Positions 1 to 7,554 of a stretch of DNA of 27,113 nt are shown here, piece by piece. The stretch is from a virus. The stretch spans positions 1-27,113 of IMG/VR virus record IMGVR_UViG_3300025011_000164; one strand, 5' to 3'. Under the pieces are notes generated by a model that worked only from the letters and a program-made list of their open reading frames with translations, did no database searches and had not been told where the DNA came from. The position numbers were made by a program, and so were the translations under genes. Position 1 is the stretch's first letter; every line of letters begins with the position of its first letter.

Positions 1-626
1 TGAGCTGCTTGAGCCGCTTGCTGCTGCTGTTGTTGTTGTTGGGCTGCCTGTTGAGCTACTTGTGTTTTATAAACATCAAGATTAAACGCATTAAGGTTCT
101 GATTGGTAGAAAGATTATAGTTATTAGCCATCTGAGCATTGGTAGAATCCCAACCAAATTGAGTATTAAGTCTATTAGAAAGATTTCCAAGCGTTGAATC
201 TGACATATTGGAAGCATTCATATAAGGCTGCATTAAAATATCAGGCAAGTTATAAGCACTAATCTGCGCATTATCCATTGCCTGTGCCTGACTGTTTGCA
301 AGATTTTTAGTAAGAACATTGTTAGCATAATTATTAAAGCCAACACTTCCTCGTGTTCCCATTGAGCTTGCATTGTTGATATTATCGCCCATAGCTTTAT
401 CGTAAGTATCAGTTAAAACCTGATTCTGAGGTTCATAAAGAGCTTGAGCATATTTCTGAATATCATATGCTGAAGTTGGAAGAATATTATTAGCTCCCTG
501 AAAAGCAGTATTTTGCAACGCATATGCGCTATCTTTAATTTGCTTTTCTTGATCGTTTGGCTCAGGGATTTTTGCTTTTTCTACAGCAGGAGCCGCTGTA
601 TAATCAGGTGCTTTAGATCCGCCCAT
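1..626 (-). CDS. Gln/Asn-rich virion or ejection protein, partial
   Basis: The reading frame opens at ATG 624-626 and stays open to the left edge, giving 208 codons of an incomplete gene. The protein is hydrophilic, rich in Asn, Gln and Ala, and has a poly-Gln run next to an Ala-rich stretch close to the cut end. No enzyme motif is visible. It lies directly downstream of the GNAT gene and the gp10-like gene. In P22-like phages that place holds the tail needle and ejection proteins, so a virion or ejection protein is the best guess from order and composition. The family itself is not recognised. The start overlaps the end of the upstream GNAT gene by 14 bases, which fits translational coupling. 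Confidence 0.6.
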   Translation of the reverse strand, partial: MGGSKAPDYTAAPAVEKAKIPEPNDQEKQIKDSAYALQNTAFQGANNILPTSAYDIQKYAQALYEPQNQVLTDTYDKAMGDNINNASSMGTRGSVGFNNYANNVLTKNLANSQAQAMDNAQISAYNLPDILMQPYMNASNMSDSTLGNLSNRLNTQFGWDSTNAQMANNYNLSTNQNLNAFNLDVYKTQVAQQAAQQQQQQQQAAQAA

Positions 627-1209
627 TTTTTATTTTCCTTATAATTTCTAATAAATTACTTCTTAATTCTTTTTTTATATCTTTATAAAATTTTCTATCT
701 CTATTAGGAAATTTATTACACTGGAAATCATAATCTTTTCTGGTAATAGCAAGTAAAAGAACATTGTGAAATCTGCTGTTTATTTTTCTTTCGTTTCTTA
801 AAAGACCTTCTTTTGTGAAACCTGCATATCTGCAAGCTATTTCAGAGTTAGAATTGTTTATAATAACCTCTGCCTTGATTTTATTAACACCTTCAAACTC
901 AAATAAATATTCTACAAAAGCCCTTAAAAATTTCTGAGAAATAAAGAAATGATGACTTTGATTAGTTAAAGCGTGAATATCGGCAATATTAAACCTATCT
1001 ATCCGGGCAAAAAGAATTCCATATAATTCACCGTTCACATAACAAATAACACCTTTGCCGTTATACTCTAAATTAGCTTGAATGATTCCTGCTAAAGTTT
1101 TGAAATCAGGAGTGTAATCATCTTTAAGCCATTTTTCATTCATCAGATAAAGTTTTTCAGCTTCTTTGTAGTGTTCTTCTTTTGTTAAATCAAGTGTTTC
1201 AATTCTCAT
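613..1209 (-). CDS. GNAT-family N-acetyltransferase
   Basis: This 198-residue protein resembles RimJ/RimL-type GCN5-related acetyltransferases, which move an acetyl group from acetyl-CoA to an amine. The C-terminal half carries the expected signature: N-x-x-S-x-x-x-A-C-x-x-A-G-F, then K-E-G-x-x-R-N, then a strand ending L-L-A-I-T-R-K-D-Y. The frame extends to a TTG at 1213-1215, but AAGGA lies 9 bases before ATG 1207-1209 and only 3 before the TTG, so the ATG is preferred. It sits inside the structural operon between the gp10-like gene and the edge protein. Its target, perhaps a virion or host protein, cannot be read from the sequence. Confidence 0.75.
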   Translation of the reverse strand: MRIETLDLTKEEHYKEAEKLYLMNEKWLKDDYTPDFKTLAGIIQANLEYNGKGVICYVNGELYGILFARIDRFNIADIHALTNQSHHFFISQKFLRAFVEYLFEFEGVNKIKAEVIINNSNSEIACRYAGFTKEGLLRNERKINSRFHNVLLLAITRKDYDFQCNKFPNRDRKFYKDIKKELRSNLLEIIRKIKNGRI

Positions 1210-1215
1210 TCTCAA

Positions 1216-2763
1216 CTATCCTTTTGCATTTCCAATTATTACTGAACCAAGTTCAAGCCTTTTTATTCTTAAATGTTCACCGGAATTCAAAGCTCTGATT
1301 CTTAATTTTATTGCTTCAGATTTCCCACAATTATGAATACGAATTATTTGAACTGACTTTTGATTCCAGATAAACTGATTCCAGATTATTTGATTCCAGA
1401 CAGCACTTACAGGCAAAGAACGGTGTTCCGTTTTATAGGTGTCTAACTGGCTACCTCTTTTAATATGAGCCCATTCAATAATTAAATCCGTTAAAGTTGT
1501 ATCTGATTCCACTAATAAAAATAAATCTTTCCAGATTTTATTTGATTGCATAGCGGCTTTTGAAGTAAAAAAATGTGTTTCATAAATAAAACCGCTATCG
1601 GTATAATTTGCATCTATGACATTGTAAATATTCCCGGCATTATCACCGTACCAGATGGTATTATCTATATATGCACCTAAAGTATATGTAGTAGCAAAGA
1701 CAGCCTTTTCAAAGTCTATAACACCTTTACCCATTAACATTGAATTTACTCTTGATACATCATAACCGTATCTTACCGTTGATCCATCAATATTTCTGAA
1801 ATGAAAATAAACCTTGCCTGTTGTTTTTTCGTAAAAAGAAAAAGTTTTTGAGGCATAAGCATTTGTTAAAAATAACTTTATATCATCCTGAATTCCATAA
1901 CCAAGTTCGGAAGCATGAACATCTCCATATGCAGTAACAGCTTGTAAGGTAACAGGTCCATTTTTTGAAATCCAGTGATGATCTGTGCCAACTTCAAGAA
2001 TTGTATTTTTTGCTATGCAACCAATTTCATTAGAAATAAGTTGAACTATATGAGGATCGGCGGCTGTGTTTGAATATGGTTGAGAACCTTTTAATTTATA
2101 TACAGAATTTTCAAAGTATATTATAAGTAATTCACCGATGTAAGGAAGCGCACCGACAAGTTGATCTCCCATCCCTGAAGCTATAACAAAACCGTCAACA
2201 GTTCCATTTGTATTATCAAAATCGTTATGAGTTCCGGGAGCAGGAGTATAGCATTTATTATATTTATCAAAGTAATAAAGCCTGTTAGCGTGAACTTTTG
2301 CACATAAAGGACGAGCATCAAGCCAGATGCTACCAGGATCAGTAAAAGAAACTTGTTGACAAGTTATTCCGTCATACTGTAAAACTTTTTTGCCATCCTG
2401 ACAAATTATAATTAAATTGTTATAAATGCAAAAATCCAGAAGCTTTGTAGCATCCAGACTTGTGTAAATAGTATTTAAATTTGTTCCATCAAAATTATAT
2501 AAATTTGTTCCTATTCCTATTAATCTATAAGAAGTTCCGTTTAATTTGCATTTAAAATCACCAATAATATCAGATGCCGGAGGAGTTCCAACAACTGTAT
2601 ATTTTTTTGGAGAATTTATTCTTTCAACAGCACCTTTATTTATTCTGAAATTCTGACCAGTTTCAGCAAATTTAAAATTCTTAGGATTAGCAAGGGTTTG
2701 ATATTGATACATACCCCTGAAATCTTCTATTATAGTTGTATTTCTTTGAACAGAATTACTCAT
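1216..2763 (-). CDS. Tail hub / DNA-stabilising stopper candidate (P22 gp10-like)
   Basis: A protein of about 515 residues, mostly beta-strand-like, with many aromatic and Gly-Asn turns as in propeller or hub proteins. Length and position, after the adaptor and before the ejection genes, match P22 gp10, which plugs the portal-adaptor channel and keeps packaged DNA inside. The assignment rests on synteny and overall character rather than a diagnostic motif. Near the C terminus a pentapeptide with core W-N-Q occurs three times in tandem. An ATG at 2770-2772 lies directly against the GAGG, while ATG 2761-2763 has it at 9 bases, so the second start is chosen. It overlaps the end of the upstream gene by 8 bases. 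Confidence 0.55.
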   Translation of the reverse strand: MSNSVQRNTTIIEDFRGMYQYQTLANPKNFKFAETGQNFRINKGAVERINSPKKYTVVGTPPASDIIGDFKCKLNGTSYRLIGIGTNLYNFDGTNLNTIYTSLDATKLLDFCIYNNLIIICQDGKKVLQYDGITCQQVSFTDPGSIWLDARPLCAKVHANRLYYFDKYNKCYTPAPGTHNDFDNTNGTVDGFVIASGMGDQLVGALPYIGELLIIYFENSVYKLKGSQPYSNTAADPHIVQLISNEIGCIAKNTILEVGTDHHWISKNGPVTLQAVTAYGDVHASELGYGIQDDIKLFLTNAYASKTFSFYEKTTGKVYFHFRNIDGSTVRYGYDVSRVNSMLMGKGVIDFEKAVFATTYTLGAYIDNTIWYGDNAGNIYNVIDANYTDSGFIYETHFFTSKAAMQSNKIWKDLFLLVESDTTLTDLIIEWAHIKRGSQLDTYKTEHRSLPVSAVWNQIIWNQFIWNQKSVQIIRIHNCGKSEAIKLRIRALNSGEHLRIKRLELGSVIIGNAKG

Positions 2764-3418
2764 AATAAGCATCCTCAGGCATTATTTGAGAACAAATAGA
2801 CAAATGGGATTTTAAAGAACTTAAATAACTATCAAGACAACTTTGATAATCAGCAAAAGCCATTGATGCCCTTGGATCGAAGTTGTAAGAATGTACCTTA
2901 TAAAGAGCGTAATTAATTAATATATCTTCATCTACAAGGGGAACAGAAACATTCAGAGCAAGCGGAACAAAACCAGCGTGAGCAGAATAATTTAATGTAT
3001 AAGGAGCAGATGGGTAAGGAATAACATCGAAATAAATCTTTCCACCCCATAATGCAGCAACATTTGGATAACCATAAGGCTGCGGTGTATTTGGTTGATT
3101 GTAATAACTTTGCTTGAATTCTTGCCAATTCATTATTGTAATAGGCTTATAACCTGCTACATCAAGCTCAATGATTCTAAGTAAATTATAAGAAGAAACA
3201 TCAAAAGGTGAAGCAGAAACACTAAAACTGCCTGATACTTCAGCCAGTTCATTGCTATATGCTCTTTTGAAAACTTTTTTATAACCTTCATTTATTGCAT
3301 TAACAATACGAATAACCCAATCTGTAGTGCTTCCTTGTGTCAATCCTTCGACTGTTGATAATGGTAATTCTTCATCTGTCTGTAATGCAACGGTTTGAGC
3401 CATTGATAAAAGTGTCAT
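2756..3418 (-). CDS. Head-tail adaptor candidate
   Basis: A 220-residue protein in the position of the P22 gp4-type adaptor, between the capsid genes and the gp10-like gene. Its start is predicted to be a short helix plus a linker (L-P-L-S-T-V-E-G-L-T-Q-G). A helix containing the R-I-V-N-A-I-N-E-G-Y-K-K-V segment follows. Later come beta-rich parts and a C-terminal helix with A-L-Y-K-V-H-S-Y. This layout is common in phage head-completion proteins that dock on the portal ring. ATG 3416-3418 is preceded by GAGG at 6 bases. It overlaps the previous gene by 47 bases, an unusually long overlap. Confidence 0.5.
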   Translation of the reverse strand: MTLLSMAQTVALQTDEELPLSTVEGLTQGSTTDWVIRIVNAINEGYKKVFKRAYSNELAEVSGSFSVSASPFDVSSYNLLRIIELDVAGYKPITIMNWQEFKQSYYNQPNTPQPYGYPNVAALWGGKIYFDVIPYPSAPYTLNYSAHAGFVPLALNVSVPLVDEDILINYALYKVHSYNFDPRASMAFADYQSCLDSYLSSLKSHLSICSQIMPEDAYYE

Positions 3419-3944
3419 AAAATTCCTCTATCGTTAAATCTTGTTTAAGTTTTGAATACGGACTAATGTTAAAGACTTTAATACCTTCGCTTCTTATTTT
3501 TTCAATAGCAACGGACATTTTTTCAGCTTCGTTGTTTAATAAACCTTGTATCTGTTCATCATCGTAATTTATGCCGTTTGTTTGCCCTGAAAAATCTATG
3601 CCTGCTATTAAAATAATTTGTGGATTCAGCTTGTAAGCTAAATCCAAGCCCCTGAATGCCGATGTTGAACTGGATGTTATTTTGTCTAAATCCTTTGAAA
3701 TATCAAATTGATATGCTTGGTTAAAATCATATTTTGTTAATGTGTTTTCAGGATAACCATTTAAATTTTTATGGTCAGAAATAAAACATAAATCAGTTTT
3801 TGGAATAAGTTGAAAAGTTTGACAAAGAGAAATAACAAAACAGGAAGTAAAAAGTTTTTCAGGAATCAATTTTATAGACCTACCTGATCCGGAAAGCAGA
3901 ATGATTTTATTCCTGCCTTTTACTTCCTGTAAGTTAAATTTCAT
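3372..3944 (-). CDS. MptE/DUF115-like glycosyltransferase-fold protein
   Basis: A 190-residue protein. Near the start, L-L-S-G-S-G-R-S-I is a variant of the G-x-G-P-S nucleotide loop seen in DUF115 (MptE-like) proteins and bacterial sialyltransferases. It is followed by a V-I-S-L strand and P-K-T-D-L-C-F-I-S-D, the usual second element. Further on, S-T-S-A-F-R-G-L-D-L-A and I-L-I-A-G-I-D-F-S match the family's STS helix and G-x-D-F strand. Related proteins use a nucleotide-activated substrate, so modification of a virion surface or of host glycans is conceivable. The substrate is unknown. The gene sits among capsid genes, directly after the decoration candidate, with only a weak ribosome site. 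Confidence 0.6.
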   Translation of the reverse strand: MKFNLQEVKGRNKIILLSGSGRSIKLIPEKLFTSCFVISLCQTFQLIPKTDLCFISDHKNLNGYPENTLTKYDFNQAYQFDISKDLDKITSSSTSAFRGLDLAYKLNPQIILIAGIDFSGQTNGINYDDEQIQGLLNNEAEKMSVAIEKIRSEGIKVFNISPYSKLKQDLTIEEFYDTFINGSNRCITDR

Positions 3945-4406
3945 TTATCTTGTAACCAGAATAATTGCTTCACCGACAACATTTGTAGCTGAGGTTAAAT
4001 CAGCCCAAACACCAAGGACTGAAGCAATGTTTGATACTGCTGAGCTTGCGCCTTCTCTTGACATTGAAATAAGAGCTTTTCCAGCAGCAGTAATATTTGC
4101 TGAAGCAAAAGCAGTTGAGCCATCGCCCTTGACAGCAGCAGTTGAAGATGTTGTTAAATCTGCTGTAGGATCAACTCCTGTAACAGCTTTAAAAGCAACA
4201 CCAGTTGTTAATACAGCCGGATCAATATCAGTAATGTTTAATTCCATAATGATATGTTTCCAGTCAGGCATATCTTTAAAAAGCGGAATATTTGGTGAAC
4301 CATTTGCATCAATACTGCTGCCAGTAAAACTTAACATACCATCGGCTGTTTTAGTAAATGCTGCACGATAAAGCATATAATCGTGAACGCTTGAATTGTA
4401 ACCCAT
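3945..4406 (-). CDS. Possible capsid decoration protein
   Basis: A 153-residue protein rich in Ala, Ser, Thr and Val, with no Cys, without a signal peptide. The alternating small hydrophobic and Thr/Ser residues suggest a compact beta fold such as Ig-like or decoration domains. It lies immediately downstream of the major capsid gene, where decoration proteins are often encoded. GGAG sits 6 bases before ATG 4404-4406. A hairpin at 4469-4497 separates it from the capsid gene. No family motif is recognised, so the role comes from position and composition only. Confidence 0.45.
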   Translation of the reverse strand: MGYNSSVHDYMLYRAAFTKTADGMLSFTGSSIDANGSPNIPLFKDMPDWKHIIMELNITDIDPAVLTTGVAFKAVTGVDPTADLTTSSTAAVKGDGSTAFASANITAAGKALISMSREGASSAVSNIASVLGVWADLTSATNVVGEAIILVTR

Positions 4407-4468
4407 TTTTATCTCCTTATTTAAATTTAAAGTACAAATTTATAACATTAATCAACTTAAAATCATTA

Positions 4469-4497
4469 AATCAGGAGAGCTTTAAACCCTCCTGATT
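4469..4497 (-). terminator. Hairpin downstream of major capsid gene
   Basis: A perfect 9-bp stem (AATCAGGAG / CTCCTGATT) with an 11-base loop lies 28 bases after the capsid stop codon. The following leftward sequence is T-rich but broken, so it probably acts as a partial terminator or an RNA-end stabiliser that sets capsid mRNA levels. Confidence 0.5.
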
Positions 4498-4525
4498 CTT
4501 CAATAAAATATGATCGGTATATATA

Positions 4526-5665
4526 TTATCCGATATTTTTTCTTCTTAATGCCGCACCAAGAGCCCAGCCGGGGAATTCAGCAGTTGATTCCATCACTAA
4601 CAGTTTTTTATCAGCATCGCCAGTAGCACCCAAATCTTTAGTTGCTAACGGTCTTAAATGTTTAACCTTAATTGAATCTTTTGGATAGATAAAATATTCA
4701 TTAGGATTAAACACTGCTGCTGTAGGGGGGATTTCAAGCCTGTAACCCTGTGGAGTTACAATAAAATCGGCATTATAATCAATACCTTTTTGTGAACTTG
4801 GGTCTTGAGTTTTAAAAGCTTTCAAATCAGAAATGCTTTGTCTAACTGCTGTACCACAAGCAAAATCAAGTTTTGTAGGATCAACACCATTTCTAACAAG
4901 TTGAGCAATATCATTGTCGATAGTTCTCAAATCAAGTTGATTTCCTTTAGAATCTTGATTTACCCCACCGTTTGAACAGAAATAATACATTCCGCCCATT
5001 ATTCTTTTTGCGCCTGATTGGTAACGAATACCAGAAACAAGAGCATTTTCCAATTCCTGAAGCATCTCAGGGAACAGTTCAGCAGCATGTGTTTCAAGCT
5101 TAAGCTCGTTTCCGTACGTTGTTACTGCTTGAGCTGTACCAGAAAGTGCCAATTCTCTTTGGAATATTTGGGTATAGTTATAACCCTGTACCCCAAAATC
5201 AGCATCGGAACGTGTTGCATCTGCGCCTTCAGTTCCCGGATTAATAATATTAATCTGAGCACCAACAGAGTGAGCACCTCCTGAAGAAGTGTCAAATCCT
5301 CTCACTACAGTTAAAGTCCATTTAGAACTACCCCAAACTGCTGTAGTTACTGTCATATATTCATCGTCAACCTGAATAATAGATTGTCCGTCAATATATC
5401 TTGCATACTGGTTTGAAGTGTAAAGAGTTGTTGCGCTGTTATCAATAGCGGTTAAAACATTATCACGATTGCTTTTAAGTTTCTTTTCGTTCCATTCGTG
5501 TTTTACGTTTTTAACTGCTGGATCTGCTTTTGTTCCTGAAGGTCCTTCAGCATTCATATATCTTGCAAGAAATGGTCTGTTATGATTTGCAAGCATATAA
5601 ACTAACTGTTCAATGGATTGAACCATTAAGCTGGAATTGGCTGTTGTTTGTCCATAATATGACAT
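4526..5665 (-). CDS. Major capsid protein, SU10-like family
   Basis: A 379-residue protein matching the SU10/DUF5309 type of HK97-fold coat proteins. The N terminus has a helix leading to N-H-N-R-P-F-L-A-R-Y, where family members carry a T-P-F-L-type motif. An insertion with R-Y-I-D-G-Q-S-I-I-Q-V-D-D-E-Y then R-G-F-D-T follows. The spine-helix region contains T-Y-G-N-E-L-K-L-E-T-H-A, then E-L-E-N-A-L-V-S-G, then R-I-M-G-G-M-Y-Y-F. The C terminus (P-G-W-A-L-G-A-A-L-R-R-K-N-I-G) is typical. AGAGGT is placed 7 bases before ATG. The gene follows the scaffold candidate, the usual order, and is flanked by hairpins on both sides. Confidence 0.85.
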   Translation of the reverse strand: MSYYGQTTANSSLMVQSIEQLVYMLANHNRPFLARYMNAEGPSGTKADPAVKNVKHEWNEKKLKSNRDNVLTAIDNSATTLYTSNQYARYIDGQSIIQVDDEYMTVTTAVWGSSKWTLTVVRGFDTSSGGAHSVGAQINIINPGTEGADATRSDADFGVQGYNYTQIFQRELALSGTAQAVTTYGNELKLETHAAELFPEMLQELENALVSGIRYQSGAKRIMGGMYYFCSNGGVNQDSKGNQLDLRTIDNDIAQLVRNGVDPTKLDFACGTAVRQSISDLKAFKTQDPSSQKGIDYNADFIVTPQGYRLEIPPTAAVFNPNEYFIYPKDSIKVKHLRPLATKDLGATGDADKKLLVMESTAEFPGWALGAALRRKNIG

Positions 5666-5696
5666 ATTGTTACCTCTTTCTTTAAATACTCAAAAT

Positions 5697-5717
5697 CCCC
5701 TTGAAGAACTCAAGAGG
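5697..5717 (-). terminator. Weak hairpin between scaffold and capsid genes
   Basis: CCCCTTGA and TCAAGAGG pair around a 5-base loop with one internal mismatch. In the leftward direction the stem is followed by ATTTTGAG. It may be an mRNA processing or attenuation site ahead of the capsid leader, but the evidence is slight. Confidence 0.3.
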
Positions 5718-5747
5718 AAAACTAATAAACTTAACTAAATTTTTAAA

Positions 5748-6923
5748 TTATTTTTTGTTTAATAAATTAAACATTACATTGCCAACTTCTTGCGGATTGT
5801 CGAGATTGTTAAGACTTAAAGCAACATTACCAGCGTTTCCTTGGGATTGATTCGGATTTTCCATTTGTTGACGTTGGAAATTCTGAAGGGACTGCTGAGG
5901 ATTAGGAACAACACCCGGAGCAGCTTGTTGTTGAACATTAACAGCTTGCAATCCTAAACGATTGCGTAAGTGTGGATATAAAGATTTATATTCTTTTAAA
6001 GTAGCGTTAAAAGCTCTTTCTAGTATTTCAGGATTCTTTTGAGCCTGTGCCCCTAATCTTGAAAGCTTACCCTGCATACTTCTTGAAAAATGCGCTCTTA
6101 ATTGTTTTGAAGCTATATCTTCAGATTTTAATTCCGGGAAATCTGTATAAAATTTATTATCAAGTTTGGACTGAAAAGAAGTCCATTGTTCTTGTTTTTT
6201 AGAAACAGTATTTACTCTGTCTGTTAATTCTCTGTCATGATGTTTGTAGGTTAATTGAGTTGCCAGCGTAGCAATACCATTAATGAAATTGTTTATTCTT
6301 TCGTCTGGTTTTCCTTCAGCATCTAAAATTACTGGAATTTCAACACCTAAAGAAGCTTGAAAGAATTTGTGAACATCTTCAGGTTGAGGAGCAGAAGCAA
6401 GTCTTCTGATATTCTGTACTTCAACAGGATTCTGCATTAAATGAACATAAGGATCATTTTGCTGTTGAACATCCTGTTCTTGTGGCTGAACATCCTGCTG
6501 TTGAGTTCCGTAAACCTGATTATAAGCTTCTTCTTGAGTATAACCCAATTCTTTTTGTAAATATGAAACCTGAGCAAGCAAAGGATCATTCTGTAATAAC
6601 TGGTTAATTTGTTCTTCAGTTAAAGGTGTTTCCTGTTGTTGTTGCTGTTGTCCTTCTTGTTGCTGTTGATTTTGCTGACCTTGAACTTGTCCTTGTTGGT
6701 CCTGTCCCTGCTGTTGATTTTGTCCTTGAGGAAGAAGGTTTGAAAATAAATTTCCAACTTCTACAGGATTATCAAAATTAACCTGTGGGGTTTGTTGTTG
6801 TCCTTGACTTTGTGATTGAGCCGGAGCGGCTTGTTGTGAACCTTGAGATGGAACATTCGCAACTGGTGAGCTTGGTGAACTTGGGATGTTTGCATTAACA
6901 GTAGTGGATACTTGTGTAGACAT
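5748..6923 (-). CDS. Gln-rich scaffolding protein candidate
   Basis: A 391-residue hydrophilic protein directly upstream of the capsid gene. Residues about 28-100 are dominated by Gln, Gly and Pro, with several poly-Gln runs. The middle (about 180-340) looks alpha-helical. The last 20 residues form a short conserved-looking helix ending N-L-L-N-K-K. Scaffolds are usually elongated, helical and bind coat through a terminal helix, so the call is reasonable, although no sequence family is recognised. A motif D-N-P-x-E-V-G-N occurs near both ends. ATG 6921-6923 has AAAAGGAG at 6 bases; the frame also has an upstream TTG, which is not favoured. Confidence 0.6.
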   Translation of the reverse strand: MSTQVSTTVNANIPSSPSSPVANVPSQGSQQAAPAQSQSQGQQQTPQVNFDNPVEVGNLFSNLLPQGQNQQQGQDQQGQVQGQQNQQQQEGQQQQQQETPLTEEQINQLLQNDPLLAQVSYLQKELGYTQEEAYNQVYGTQQQDVQPQEQDVQQQNDPYVHLMQNPVEVQNIRRLASAPQPEDVHKFFQASLGVEIPVILDAEGKPDERINNFINGIATLATQLTYKHHDRELTDRVNTVSKKQEQWTSFQSKLDNKFYTDFPELKSEDIASKQLRAHFSRSMQGKLSRLGAQAQKNPEILERAFNATLKEYKSLYPHLRNRLGLQAVNVQQQAAPGVVPNPQQSLQNFQRQQMENPNQSQGNAGNVALSLNNLDNPQEVGNVMFNLLNKK

Positions 6924-6951
6924 TTTCAACTCCTTTTAAATAATTTACTTG

Positions 6952-7134
6952 TTATCTTTTAACTAATTCTTGTTCGATAATTTCTTTCAATTTATCTAAC
7001 ATATTGGTTACATCAGGAAGAACGGATAAAAACATTTTAAGTTCTTCAACATTAGTCTCAGGAATTTCCTTAATTAATGCTTCATAACCTTGATTTATTT
7101 CTTTTAATACTTGATCTTTAGTCTTTTCTGACAT
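6952..7134 (-). CDS. Small hypothetical protein in head operon
   Basis: A 60-residue acidic, all-helical protein without cysteine or membrane segment; Leu/Ile spacing suggests a short coiled coil (E-E-L-K-M-F-L, then L-D-K-L-K-E-I-I). AGGAG is 6 bases from ATG, and it lies 9 bases after the previous gene, so expression with the portal and scaffold genes is likely. No function is recognised. An assembly chaperone or scaffold partner would be a guess from position alone. Confidence 0.6.
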   Translation of the reverse strand: MSEKTKDQVLKEINQGYEALIKEIPETNVEELKMFLSVLPDVTNMLDKLKEIIEQELVKR

Positions 7135-7143
7135 TCACAACTC

Positions 7144-7554
7144 CTATTTCTTCTGAATTTCACTGTAATAATCAACTATTTTCTTAGGTATATTTATAAA
7201 TTCCTGTAAAATTTCACGTCTATATTGATTAAAAGCCATTTCCTGAAGCAAAGAATCGAATTTCTTTTCAGGTGGATTCTGAGAATTAACCAGATTAATA
7301 AATAAAGCCCATCCGGGATGGTTAATTAATTCTTGCAAAACAATAAAATCATTCTCGAATTCACTTTTTAAATAAACAGAAAAGGCTTGTTCATAATCCT
7401 TTCTTATTAAAATCTGCTCGTGTTCATCGAAAACATGTCCTGTTATTGTTTCAGGAGCATTTGCAAGAACTTTATCTACAGTCAAAAGAGAATCTTTTGT
7501 AGCTATAGACTTAACTTTTTCAATAATATTCTCTAAATATCTATTGTTGAACAT
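7144..7554 (-). CDS. Hypothetical protein between portal and scaffold
   Basis: A 136-residue mostly helical protein with the segment I-N-H-P-G-W-A-L-F-I-N-L-V. Similar H-P-G-W segments occur in small proteins beside portal genes in other phages, though their role is not known to me. Near the N terminus is G-H-V-F-D-E-H-E-Q. A GTG at 7561-7563 is in frame, but AAGGT lies 7 bases before ATG 7552-7554, which is chosen. The start overlaps the end of the portal gene by 14 bases, implying translational coupling. Confidence 0.6.
   Translation of the reverse strand: MFNNRYLENIIEKVKSIATKDSLLTVDKVLANAPETITGHVFDEHEQILIRKDYEQAFSVYLKSEFENDFIVLQELINHPGWALFINLVNSQNPPEKKFDSLLQEMAFNQYRREILQEFINIPKKIVDYYSEIQKK

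Noticed and set aside
9-197. 62-codon rightward frame with Leu run
   Set aside because: Mirror of the poly-Gln end of the partial virion protein on the other strand.
3901-4371. 156-codon rightward frame opposite the decoration gene
   Set aside because: Antisense shadow of two well supported leftward genes; low-complexity Ala/Val content mirrors the codons of the real gene.
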